NCBI GenBank assembly: GCA_025458755.1
Contig: JALORT010000164.1
Span: 1-5,697, forward strand
DNA length: 5,697 nt
Origin: Methylotetracoccus sp.
Lineage (GTDB): Bacteria; Pseudomonadota; Gammaproteobacteria; Methylococcales; Methylococcaceae
Direction of reading: 5' to 3'
The notes under the pieces: generated by a model
Seen by the model: the letters and a program-made list of their open reading frames with translations, nothing else
Told to the model about the DNA's origin: nothing
Databases searched by the model: none
In this document: positions 1 through 5,316 of the stretch, piece by piece
How positions within the stretch are numbered: the first letter of the stretch is position 1
How the letters are laid out: each line of letters starts with the position of its first letter
Program-made: the position numbers and the translations under genes

Positions 1-99
1 GACGCCGACCACGAACAGCAGGGCCAGACCGTAACCGCGCAGCAGGCGCCGGAATTCGGCGTCGGGATCCGAAGGACCGACGAGCGCGGGGGAATACAT
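1..99 (-). CDS. N-terminal fragment of an unrecognised, probably membrane-associated protein
   Basis: The frame opens at an ATG (bases 99-97) and stays open to the window edge, giving 33 residues that begin MYSPALVGPSDPDAEFRRLL. The first twenty residues are polar. They are followed by a basic stretch (RRLLRGYG) and then a hydrophobic run (LALLFVVGV) that looks like the beginning of a transmembrane helix, so an inner-membrane protein with a cytoplasmic N terminus is the natural reading. No family can be named from so short a piece. No good Shine-Dalgarno sequence precedes the ATG, which leaves the exact start uncertain. Its upstream region carries an AT-rich palindrome and a possible TACAAT -10 box (bases 147-142, minus strand), which supports a promoter there. 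It lies downstream of, and in the same direction as, the YeeE/YedE pair. Confidence 0.5.
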   Translation of the reverse strand, partial: MYSPALVGPSDPDAEFRRLLRGYGLALLFVVGV

Positions 100-137
100 C
101 AATGGGAGGGTTGATCGGCCGAGATGCAGAGACAGCC

Positions 138-158
138 TGTAATTGTAACCAAATTACA
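138..158. promoter_or_regulatory. AT-rich inverted repeat, candidate operator of the left-edge gene
   Basis: TGTAATT (138-144) and AATTACA (152-158) form a perfect 7-bp inverted repeat around a 7-base spacer. An overlapping second repeat pairs AACCAA (147-152) with TTGGTT (159-164). On the minus strand a TACAAT -10-like hexamer (147-142) lies inside the palindrome, about 40 bases before the ATG at 99, and no -35 hexamer is visible at the normal spacing. The patch stands out as AT-rich in GC-rich surroundings. Overlap of a dyad with a -10 box suggests a repressor or an activator-dependent promoter. The regulator family cannot be named. Confidence 0.4.
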
Positions 159-230
159 TTGGTTTCGGGCCGGCAGGGCGCAGGGTCGACGGCGCATGGG
201 CTTCCCGCTCACCGTACGATCGGCCTTGGA

Positions 231-251
231 CACCCCAGGGGGGTACCCTGG
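231..251. promoter_or_regulatory. Candidate CsoR/CstR/FrmR-family operator
   Basis: Read on the minus strand, bases 245-231 are TACCCCCCTGGGGTG, one base short of the TACCC/GGGTA dyad with a central C/G tract that is typical of CsoR-family operators (copper, nickel, formaldehyde and persulfide sensors). An overlapping perfect dyad, CCAGGG (235-240) and CCCTGG (246-251) with a 5-base loop, adds to the symmetry. The site lies 38 bases after the stop of the second transporter gene and about 130 bases before the left-edge gene. No run of T follows the hairpin on either strand, so an intrinsic terminator is less likely. No CsoR-like regulator gene lies in the window, so the assignment rests on site resemblance alone. 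Confidence 0.35.
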
Positions 252-288
252 CACGATCATGCCCGAACACGCGCCGGGCCGAAGACCA

Positions 289-702
289 TCATTTTCCGGG
301 AAAGAATCGCCCCTGGAGGTAGGCGCCGGCGAAAATTCCGAACACGGCCAGCAGCAGCGGCCAATTCCCGGCACCGAGGCCGGCAATCGCCGGGCCCGGG
401 CAAACGCCGCAAAGCCCCCAGCCGATGCCGAACAGGGCGGCGCCGAGCAAGGTCCGCCCGCTCAGTTCCGCGTGATGTTTCTCAAACGCCGGCCCGAGCA
501 GCGGCTTCGTCAGCAGCCTCGGCGCCAGTTGGTAGGTCATCAGCGTCACCATGACCGCGCCGCCCAGAACCAGCAGCAAACCGAGGTCGCGGAAGCGCAA
601 AAAGTCGAGCACCACTTCCGGCCGAATCATCGTCGCCAGCGCGAGGCCAAAACCGAAGATCGTGCCGCTCAACAGCGCGGCAAACAGGGTCGCCGCTCGC
701 AT
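289..702 (-). CDS. YeeE/YedE-family transporter, C-terminal-half subunit (PmpB-like, DUF6691 type)
   Basis: This 137-residue hydrophobic protein has four to five predicted membrane segments, around residues 5-25, 39-58, 84-98, 103-112 and 115-130. The motif W95-G-L-C-G-V-C-P-G-P-A105 is the family signature of the second half of YeeE/YedE (sulfur transport domain) proteins. Characterised members import thiosulfate or related sulfur compounds through cysteines lining the path, and Cys98 and Cys101 would be the corresponding residues here. The ATG at 702-700 overlaps the stop of the upstream gene by one base (TAATG), so translation is probably coupled and the two products probably assemble together. 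The frame stays open far upstream through the partner gene, but that extension is arginine- and histidine-rich and not protein-like. Function as a sulfur-species transporter is a family inference; the substrate is unknown. Confidence 0.85.
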   Translation of the reverse strand: MRAATLFAALLSGTIFGFGLALATMIRPEVVLDFLRFRDLGLLLVLGGAVMVTLMTYQLAPRLLTKPLLGPAFEKHHAELSGRTLLGAALFGIGWGLCGVCPGPAIAGLGAGNWPLLLAVFGIFAGAYLQGRFFPGK

Positions 703-1166
703 TACCCGACCCCGATAAATTGGACCAGTTGCGCCACAGCGATCGCGGTCAGCAAGAACGTGATCACCGCGAGAACAGACGGCAGTTGCAGTGAGGCGAG
801 TCCGCAAATACCATGCCCGGCGGTACAGCCCTTGGCCAGGCGGGCGCCGAAACCAATCAGCAAACCTCCCAGCAGCAGCTGCCCATGGCTGACCTGAGTG
901 ACCCAAGCCTCCCCGGAGGCCGCGAAGTAGAGCCCGGCGCCGATCATCAATCCCAGCGCGTACACCAGGCGCCACAATCTGCTGGCCACCAAACGGTGCT
1001 GCTGAAAAAATGGCTGACTGGACACGAAGGACAACGTCGAGCTGAAGAAGGTGCTGGTGCCGCCGATGAGTCCGGTCAGCAGGAACAACACGCTGATACC
1101 TGAGCCGATCAGCAAGCCCCCCAACAAATAATGAATGACGCCCCGCGGAAAAAACTCGTCGAGCAT
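702..1166 (-). CDS. YeeE/YedE-family transporter, N-terminal-half subunit (PmpA-like)
   Basis: This 154-residue membrane protein has hydrophobic segments near residues 11-33, 67-84, 96-110 and 128-150. The motif K112-G-C-T-A-G-H-G-I-C-G122 is the conserved cysteine signature of the YeeE/YedE (sulfur transport, DUF395) family. In one-chain members such as E. coli TsuA/YeeE both halves are fused. Here they are separate genes, as in the PmpA/PmpB arrangement found in many proteobacteria. The ATG at 1166 is the first start after an in-frame stop nine codons upstream, although no strong ribosome-binding site precedes it. The gene heads the operon and faces the lipoprotein gene across a 228-base divergent spacer. 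No rhodanese, TusA, persulfide dioxygenase or BigR-type regulator, common partners of such pairs, lies inside the window. Transport of thiosulfate or another reduced sulfur species is inferred. Confidence 0.87.
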   Translation of the reverse strand: MLDEFFPRGVIHYLLGGLLIGSGISVLFLLTGLIGGTSTFFSSTLSFVSSQPFFQQHRLVASRLWRLVYALGLMIGAGLYFAASGEAWVTQVSHGQLLLGGLLIGFGARLAKGCTAGHGICGLASLQLPSVLAVITFLLTAIAVAQLVQFIGVG

Positions 1167-1394
1167 GATGATTCGAAAAAAGCGCGATTCGGTTCAGTGA
1201 TGACGTGCATGTGGAACGGCACGGGCCGTGACGATCCCTCGATGTATTGTGACCGAAGTCAACGAACGCAACAAACGATGCTGGCACGGGGCAGTTGCCG
1301 GGTCCCGCCTGGATGGCGAAAAATGGAGACTTGGCGGCGGGTGTCCACCATGTGCACAACCTGCTGGCCTCGAGCTGCGCTTCGGAGATTGTCC
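1167..1394. other. Divergent intergenic region between the transporter operon and the lipoprotein gene
   Basis: This 228-base spacer must carry the promoters of both flanking transcription units. A plus-strand frame is open throughout, but its translation (rich in Arg, Trp, Met and Cys) is not protein-like. A short perfect dyad, CACGG-G-CCGTG, lies at 1220-1230. A TTGACT hexamer on the minus strand (1262-1257) could be a -35 box for the transporter operon, but no convincing -10 lies at the right distance. No convincing promoter or second CsoR-like site was found. Confidence 0.4.
1384..1387 (+). promoter_or_regulatory. Ribosome-binding site GGAG that selects the GTG start at 1395
   Basis: GGAG at 1384-1387 sits seven bases before GTG 1395-1397. 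The competing starts are worse placed: TTG 1389 is only one base away from the GGAG, and ATG 1323 and ATG 1350 lack a clear Shine-Dalgarno sequence. The GTG start also leaves a compact lipoprotein signal peptide. Confidence 0.6.
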
Positions 1395-2189
1395 GTGGAC
1401 AACCACCTTGGCCGGGCGCTGGCGCTGTCGATTCTCGCCGGCTGTCCGGGATGTGCAACGACAAACTCCGGAGCCGATGCGCCGCCGCCCAGCCGCTACA
1501 AAGTGACGGCCCGCGTCGTCGACGTTGCGCCCGGTTCTCCCGGGGGTACCGGCGCTGGCACCGGCGCCGTTGCTGCAGAACTCGCTGCACCGAAAATAGC
1601 GGCACAGCCGTCCCAATCCTTGCCGACATCGGGGCCTGGCGCAACGAAAGCACCCACCCATTCGGGCGATGAACGATTGTCCCCCAAAGAGAGAGCCGGC
1701 ACGGCCGAAGCACTGGAACCCCGCCGAGACATCGAGCCCCCGCCCAATCCCGAGGAACAGTTTCTCATGCGGGTGGCGTCCGAACGGCCTGCGGTTCCGC
1801 TGGATGGTTTAGTCAATGGCGAAGCCGCGGTGGTCAACTTCGTGAGCGGCGACCAGCAATGCAGTACGTTGGCGATCACCTATCCAGCACGGCGGGTATC
1901 GGAGATCTGGCGCGTCTGTGCCGACCGGCAGTTCGTGCTGACACGAAGGGCCGAGCCGACGCCCGTGGTCCCGGACGATGCAGGGATCGAACCGGCCCGC
2001 CTGATGGCCGTCCATTCCGCCTACCACGAGGGTCGAGCCTCGGTGCCCTACGGACCTTTGACGATCAGTGCCCAATCCGCCGGCTCGCCCGATGAGCGGG
2101 GCTGCGTGATGATCCGCAGTGCGTTGAGTTGGCAAGGCATCCCGATGGCGATGACCGATGAGACCATCTGCCTGCCCCAAAGCCAGTAA
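1395..2189 (+). CDS. Unrecognised lipoprotein with a low-complexity linker and a four-cysteine C-terminal domain
   Basis: The product is 264 residues from a GTG start chosen by its ribosome-binding site. Residues 1-16 form a short signal peptide (one Arg, then a hydrophobic ALALSILAG core) ending in the lipobox L14-A-G-C17, so Cys17 is the predicted lipidation site. Residues about 26-125 are rich in Ala, Gly, Pro, Ser and Thr (for example GGTGAGTGAVAAELAAP) and look like a flexible tether. From about residue 130 the sequence becomes domain-like, with cysteines at 156, 175, 237 and 259 that could make two disulfides in the periplasm. I do not recognise the family. Starting at ATG 1323 would add 24 arginine- and cysteine-rich residues that fit a signal peptide poorly. 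It is divergent from the transporter operon and convergent with the DsbA-family gene. The envelope location is fairly secure; the role is unknown. Confidence 0.7.
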   Translation: MDNHLGRALALSILAGCPGCATTNSGADAPPPSRYKVTARVVDVAPGSPGGTGAGTGAVAAELAAPKIAAQPSQSLPTSGPGATKAPTHSGDERLSPKERAGTAEALEPRRDIEPPPNPEEQFLMRVASERPAVPLDGLVNGEAAVVNFVSGDQQCSTLAITYPARRVSEIWRVCADRQFVLTRRAEPTPVVPDDAGIEPARLMAVHSAYHEGRASVPYGPLTISAQSAGSPDERGCVMIRSALSWQGIPMAMTDETICLPQSQ

Positions 2190-2266
2190 GCGGCCGAGCG
2201 GCACCCAGCCCGGCTGAGCGTCCTGGTCACGGCGCCCGCTCGCCTCATCAAACGGGCCAAAACGAC

Positions 2267-2881
2267 TCAGTGACGGGCCAGGATGTCCTCCAGAGAGATT
2301 GCTCCATCGTCGTACTCCACTGCGATGTCCCGAAACTGTTCGCCCTGCTGCAGAATCAACGCCGGGAAGCCGCGGACGCGTCGTTCCCTCGTGAGTTCGA
2401 TCTCGGCGAGCAGTTCCTGGTGAATGCCGGGATCGGACAGGTCATTCGAAAACACCGCCGGATCGATGCCGATCTCTCCGGCCAGCTCGATCAGGGTGGT
2501 TTCCTCCGAAGGATTTCTGGCTTGCAGATAATAGGCGCGCTGGATGGCGAGGATCATGGCTTCCTCGAAGGAACTGCCTTGGCGACGGGCGGCGATCACC
2601 GCGCGACAGGCGGGGTAGGTGGATCGACGGGGCGAGCAGCGTTCCCAAAAATCGTAGTTGAACTCGGTGCCGGGGACGACCTCCTGCACCGTGGCCCAAA
2701 TCTGGCGAATGATGTTGCGAAGTTCGACCGGCATCGGCTCGGGATCATCGGGCGCGAGTCCTCCCAGGATCTGCCGAACGGCGATGTCCGACGGCAAGCC
2801 GGCCCGAATCATTTGCCAGGCCGGGCGAAACGCCCAGCACCAGCTGCACATCGGGTCATGAAAATAAAGCAGTGTATCCAT
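2267..2881 (-). CDS. DsbA-family thiol-disulfide oxidoreductase (CSWC active site, FrnE/COG3531-like)
   Basis: This 204-residue protein opens with a thioredoxin-fold strand leading into D9-P-M-C12-S-W-C15-W. The CxxC pair is the redox centre, and the aromatic residue between the cysteines is common in this subgroup. An all-helical insert follows (about residues 35-145), and the cis-proline loop R170-G-F-P173-A closes the thioredoxin fold. Length and order match the cytoplasmic DsbA-like proteins of the FrnE/COG3531 type. No signal peptide or lipobox is present, so unlike true DsbA it probably acts in the cytoplasm, reducing, isomerising or using thiols in a stress or detoxification role. The exact substrate cannot be read from the sequence. 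No strong Shine-Dalgarno sequence precedes the ATG. The gene stands alone, 77 bases from the convergent lipoprotein stop and divergent from the small secreted protein. Confidence 0.85.
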   Translation of the reverse strand: MDTLLYFHDPMCSWCWAFRPAWQMIRAGLPSDIAVRQILGGLAPDDPEPMPVELRNIIRQIWATVQEVVPGTEFNYDFWERCSPRRSTYPACRAVIAARRQGSSFEEAMILAIQRAYYLQARNPSEETTLIELAGEIGIDPAVFSNDLSDPGIHQELLAEIELTRERRVRGFPALILQQGEQFRDIAVEYDDGAISLEDILARH

Positions 2882-2948
2882 GAGACGGTTTCACGAGCGA
2901 AGGTGGACGATGCCGAGCGTTGCATGCCGGAGATGTGGCGGTGCCCAA

Positions 2949-2965
2949 CGATGAGTCATTCATCG
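2949..2965. promoter_or_regulatory. Perfect 6-bp inverted repeat in the divergent DsbA/secreted-protein spacer
   Basis: CGATGA (2949-2954) and TCATCG (2960-2965) are perfect complements around a 5-base spacer. The dyad lies 44 bases upstream of the GTG at 3009 and 68 bases upstream of the DsbA-family ATG. A TATCAT -10-like hexamer for the plus-strand gene lies at 2980-2985, just after the dyad, with no good -35. The position suits an operator over the -35 region, but a 6-bp dyad can occur by chance. Confidence 0.3.
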
Positions 2966-3008
2966 GACGCCGATTTGCGTATCATAGCGCTCTGAAATAG
3001 AGCCTAGG

Positions 3009-3575
3009 GTGGCTATTTTGAAATCGACGCAGAAAATCGCGTTGTGTGTGTCCATCAGTGTGCTGCTGATGTCGGGATTCACGCAGGCCCGCGATTGGCG
3101 CTGGTATCCCCGTAAGGTCCCGAAGGATTCTGGCGCGCTGAGGCCCGATCTGGAGGGAGTCAAAGGCGATGACGCGGAGCAGCGGGGACTGAGCGAACTG
3201 GAAGAAATGCGGCAATGGCTGCGCCAGCGGGACGAGGATCGCCGGCAACAAGGCATCACGGTACCCGACACCGTGGAGCAAATGGAACCCGCCGGGGATG
3301 TGACCGCGCGGAAACGCCAATGGCCGGAACGTCCGGTACCGGGCTTGGGCGCCGACCCTTCATTCGGTGACATCATGCAGAGGAACCAGTCGGTGAACGA
3401 GCAGAGCGAGCGTGTCCGCGATACGCTCTATCCGCAGTCCTCGGGTCAGCGCCACTCCTACACCTCACGCCACAGGGCGCGGCAACGCTATTCCACATCG
3501 TCTCGACGTTTCACCCATCAGCGATCGGGTTCGAACCGGAAACAGGCCAAGGGCAGCCACAAGCGGCGGCACTGA
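3009..3575 (+). CDS. Small secreted protein with a highly basic C-terminal tail, function unknown
   Basis: The product is 188 residues from GTG 3009. TTG 3018, preceded by TAGGGTGG, is an attractive alternative that gives an N terminus beginning MKSTQKIAL. Either start yields a classical signal peptide: a Lys-containing N region, the hydrophobic core IALCVSISVLLMSG, and likely cleavage after T-Q-A (residue 27 from GTG) before RDWRWYPRK. No lipobox is seen. The middle (about residues 40-85) is charged and probably helical, rich in Glu, Asp, Arg and Gln. The last 44 residues contain 11 Arg, 3 Lys and 5 His with no Asp or Glu, alternating with Ser, Thr, Tyr and Gln. Such a tail could bind an anionic partner such as LPS, teichoic acid-like polymer, nucleic acid or heme, which is speculation. 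I recognise no family. It is convergent with the M48 peptidase gene, 100 bases away. Confidence 0.7.
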   Translation: MAILKSTQKIALCVSISVLLMSGFTQARDWRWYPRKVPKDSGALRPDLEGVKGDDAEQRGLSELEEMRQWLRQRDEDRRQQGITVPDTVEQMEPAGDVTARKRQWPERPVPGLGADPSFGDIMQRNQSVNEQSERVRDTLYPQSSGQRHSYTSRHRARQRYSTSSRRFTHQRSGSNRKQAKGSHKRRH

Positions 3576-3675
3576 CCGTTCAGAATGTCGCCCGCGCGAT
3601 GCCCCCGAAGTGCAAGGCCCCGCGCGGCGCATGCGCTGACTTCACGATCCAAGCCGGGAGCAACAGGGAAAGCGT

Positions 3676-4485
3676 TCAGCGTGCGCGCACCGCCTGTTCA
3701 TACACGGGCATCTGTTGCTCGGCCAGGGCGCGCATCGCCTGCAGACGCGTTTCGGGGCTGGGGTGCGTACTCAACCATTCCGGGGTGCCCGAGCCGCCGG
3801 CGCCGAGCATCTTTTCCCACAGCGTCACGGCCGCTTTGGGATTGTAGCCAGCCCGCGCGGCGATCTGCATACCGATCCTGTCGGCTTCGCTTTCCGCTTC
3901 CCTGCTGTTCGGTAACTGCAGCGCGAGGGTCGCGGCGGTATCGGCCAGGCCGGCGACACCGCCTAGGTTGTAGCCTGCCATCGCACCGGCGAGCACGCCG
4001 ATCTGCAACCCGGCTTTCTGCATCTGCACGCGGGACATCTTCTCGGCCTGATGCGACAGCAGCGCATGTGAGATCTCGTGCGCCATCACCTGCGCCAGCT
4101 CGTCGTCGGTCGGCTTGATCTGGTCCAGCAGTCCGGTGTACACGGCCATCTTCCCGCCCGCCATGCACCACGCGTTGATCTCCTTCGACCGAATCACATG
4201 CACTTCCCATTGCCAGTTCCGTGTCTCGGGCCGGAGCTGCACCGCCTGGGGAATCAGGCGGTCGGTGATGCCGCGCACCCTGGCGATGGTTTGCTGGTCG
4301 GTATCGATCGCACCTTGCTGGCGTGCTTGCGAAACCAACTGGCTGTAAGCTTGCCCGGATTGTTGTGCCGCCTGCGCATCGCTGACGAGCGCGGCCTGGC
4401 TGCGGCCGGTGATCGGGTTGGTCGCACAACCCGAAACGGTCGCGCTCAACAAAATAGCAAGAACCGGATTGAAGATTCGTTTCAT
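3676..4485 (-). CDS. M48-family zinc metallopeptidase lipoprotein (LoiP/YggG-like)
   Basis: The product is 269 residues. A signal peptide (MKRIFNPVLAILLSATVSG) ends at lipobox V17-S-G-C20, predicting a lipid-anchored envelope protein. The catalytic motif is H136-E-I-S-H140, where the two His bind zinc and Glu137 is the general base. The third ligand is E198 in E198-S-E-A-D202, the ExxAD motif of M48 peptidases. The conserved stretch N104-A-W-C-M-A-G-G-K upstream of the active site and the S-T-H241-P segment near the end also fit. No TPR repeats follow, so it resembles E. coli LoiP (about 250 residues) rather than the longer BepA. All catalytic residues are intact, so an active quality-control protease of the outer-membrane or periplasmic space is expected. 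AGGGAG (minus strand, 4499-4494) lies 8 bases before the ATG and fixes the start. It follows the FMN reductase gene by 132 bases and probably has its own promoter. Confidence 0.93.
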   Translation of the reverse strand: MKRIFNPVLAILLSATVSGCATNPITGRSQAALVSDAQAAQQSGQAYSQLVSQARQQGAIDTDQQTIARVRGITDRLIPQAVQLRPETRNWQWEVHVIRSKEINAWCMAGGKMAVYTGLLDQIKPTDDELAQVMAHEISHALLSHQAEKMSRVQMQKAGLQIGVLAGAMAGYNLGGVAGLADTAATLALQLPNSREAESEADRIGMQIAARAGYNPKAAVTLWEKMLGAGGSGTPEWLSTHPSPETRLQAMRALAEQQMPVYEQAVRAR

Positions 4486-4493
4486 CAGAGTGT

Positions 4494-4499
4494 CTCCCT
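4494..4499 (-). promoter_or_regulatory. Ribosome-binding site of the M48 peptidase gene
   Basis: The minus strand reads AGGGAG within GAGGGAGA, eight bases before the ATG at 4485. It is among the strongest Shine-Dalgarno matches in the window and supports the chosen start, which also gives a well-formed lipoprotein signal peptide. Confidence 0.7.
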
Positions 4500-4617
4500 C
4501 AGTCAGCGGGATGCGAAAATTGATGGTGGGATACGATGGCGCGGCCGGTCCGACAGGCAGTCGTCTCCATTAAAACAGAGGAACGGCGCCCCGGCGATGA
4601 ACGCTCCGCTTCAGAGC

Positions 4618-5226
4618 TCACATCCCGTATGGGAAATCCTTGCGGTTCAGCACGCCGCTGACCCTGACTCCCCTGAGCGCCTTGCCGTATTCCGCTAAAA
4701 CGCGGAGGGAGTAGTCGAGGCGCTTGCGGATCAACGAATCCTCTTCGGAAACGGCGGTCTCCTCGTTCAACACCTCGGTGACGTTGCGCACGATCACGTG
4801 CTCCGAAATGTACTGAACATGCGTGTTCTTATAGCTGCTGGTGCGAAGCTCCGCGACGGGATAGGCGCCGTTTCGCGATGCCGAAACGCCGACGATCAAT
4901 CCCGGTTTGTGGTACAAACAGCCGTCACTCGCGAACAGGAAGAAATTCTTCAACGCAGCCGGTACCATGCCGCTCCATTCCGGGGCAATCGCGACGAAAG
5001 CATCGGCGCCTGAGATTTCCTCGGAAATCGGTTTCCAGGGTCCGAGCATCTTCGGGTCCTTGTTCCAGATTCCCTCCTCCCACAGGGGCAGCGCGGCCTT
5101 CCCCAATTCCAGCACATAGGTCGAGTATTCGGGATTCAACGTCTTCAGGTGCGAACCGATGAAACGGGCTACCTTGCCGGATTGAGCGGCCGGACGGTGG
5201 CTTCCCGAAACGATGGCAAATTTCAT
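4618..5226 (-). CDS. NAD(P)H-dependent FMN reductase (flavodoxin-like fold)
   Basis: This 202-residue cytoplasmic protein belongs to the NADPH-dependent FMN reductase family. The first beta strand (KFAIVSG) runs into the phosphate-binding loop G8-S-H-R-P-A-A-Q-S-G17, the counterpart of the usual GSxR loop that holds FMN phosphate. P82-E-W-S-G-M-V-P-A-A-L-K-N94 matches the conserved P-E-Y-N-x-S-x-P-x-x-L-K-N block at the isoalloxazine site, with Trp and Ser replacing the common Tyr and Asn. A third segment, G113-V-S-A-S-R-N-G-A-Y-P, matches the loop after strand four. Enzymes of this family use NAD(P)H to reduce FMN, quinones, azo dyes or metals; the physiological acceptor here is unknown. TGGAG (minus strand, 5241-5237) lies ten bases before the ATG. 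It is divergent from a quinone oxidoreductase-like gene, a common pairing in redox-stress loci. Confidence 0.9.
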   Translation of the reverse strand: MKFAIVSGSHRPAAQSGKVARFIGSHLKTLNPEYSTYVLELGKAALPLWEEGIWNKDPKMLGPWKPISEEISGADAFVAIAPEWSGMVPAALKNFFLFASDGCLYHKPGLIVGVSASRNGAYPVAELRTSSYKNTHVQYISEHVIVRNVTEVLNEETAVSEEDSLIRKRLDYSLRVLAEYGKALRGVRVSGVLNRKDFPYGM

Positions 5227-5260
5227 CGACAGTCAACTCCAGTTAGCGTGACAAGGAGAA

Positions 5261-5298
5261 CGGTGTGACAATCGGTGCATCACGAGGCTCTCACACCG
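5261..5298. promoter_or_regulatory. Perfect 8-bp inverted repeat in the flavin reductase/oxidoreductase divergent promoter region
   Basis: CGGTGTGA (5261-5268) and TCACACCG (5291-5298) are perfect complements separated by 22 bases, with arm centres 30 bp apart, close to three helical turns. A third partial copy, CGGTG, occurs at 5273-5277. The dyad lies in the 90-base spacer between two divergent redox genes, where a shared operator for one regulator (LysR, HxlR, TetR or similar) would be expected. No regulator gene is inside the window, and clear -35/-10 pairs are not visible. It could also form a hairpin in the oxidoreductase leader RNA. Confidence 0.45.
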
Positions 5299-5315
5299 AC
5301 CAGAGGACAAAATAG
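5265..5315 (+). other. Possible 16-codon upstream reading frame before the MDR oxidoreductase gene
   Basis: AAGGAG at 5253-5258 is followed six bases later by GTG 5265, which opens a frame reading MTIGASRGSHTDQRTK and ending in TAG at 5313-5315, one base before the oxidoreductase ATG at 5317. The strong ribosome-binding sequence and the near-abutting stop suggest a leader peptide or translational coupling. The frame is very short, and the downstream gene has its own ribosome-binding site (AGAGGA, 5302-5307), so it may be chance. Confidence 0.2.
5302..5307 (+). promoter_or_regulatory. Ribosome-binding site of the MDR oxidoreductase gene
   Basis: AGAGGA lies nine bases before ATG 5317 and supports that start over the second in-frame ATG three codons later. 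Confidence 0.6.
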
Positions 5316-5316
5316 C

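Noticed and set aside
124..897. Plus-strand open frame of 257 codons antisense to the transporter genes
   Set aside because: The translation is rich in Arg, Gln, Pro and Ala without domain features, while the opposite strand encodes two clear membrane proteins with family motifs.
1220..1230. CACGG-G-CCGTG dyad in the divergent spacer
   Set aside because: The arms are only 5 bp in GC-rich sequence and no promoter elements lie around it, so it cannot be told from chance.
1131..1394. In-frame upstream extension of the lipoprotein gene to ATG 1131
   Set aside because: The added residues are not protein-like, overlap the transporter gene on the other strand and would bury the lipoprotein signal peptide.
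1194..1661. Minus-strand open frame opposite the lipoprotein gene
   Set aside because: It is Arg-, Cys- and Gly-rich with no recognisable domain. The plus strand has a ribosome-binding site, a lipobox and a domain-like C terminus.
703..1713. Minus-strand open frame extending upstream of the second transporter gene through 1713
   Set aside because: Its translation outside 289-702 is arginine-, histidine- and serine-rich, overlaps the first transporter gene in another frame and runs antisense to the lipoprotein gene. It is a high-GC shadow, and the TAATG overlap gives the real start.
2212..2244. Bulged stem (GGC-T-GAGCG with CGCTCGCC) between convergent genes, possible terminator
   Set aside because: The loop is 16 bases, the stem is bulged and no T run follows on either strand, so an intrinsic terminator is not supported.
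3592..3636. GC stem CCGCGCG/CGCGCGG and palindrome GCGCATGCGC between convergent genes, possible bidirectional terminator
   Set aside because: The loop is 22 bases, there is no T run, and such all-GC dyads are expected by chance in this composition.
3698..4429. Second minus-strand open frame inside the M48 peptidase gene
   Set aside because: It is an Arg-rich out-of-frame shadow of a gene with all M48 catalytic motifs intact.
4569..4574. TTTAAT on the minus strand as a -10 box for the M48 gene
   Set aside because: No acceptable -35 hexamer lies 16-18 bases upstream (TCGCCG at 17), so the promoter call is too weak.
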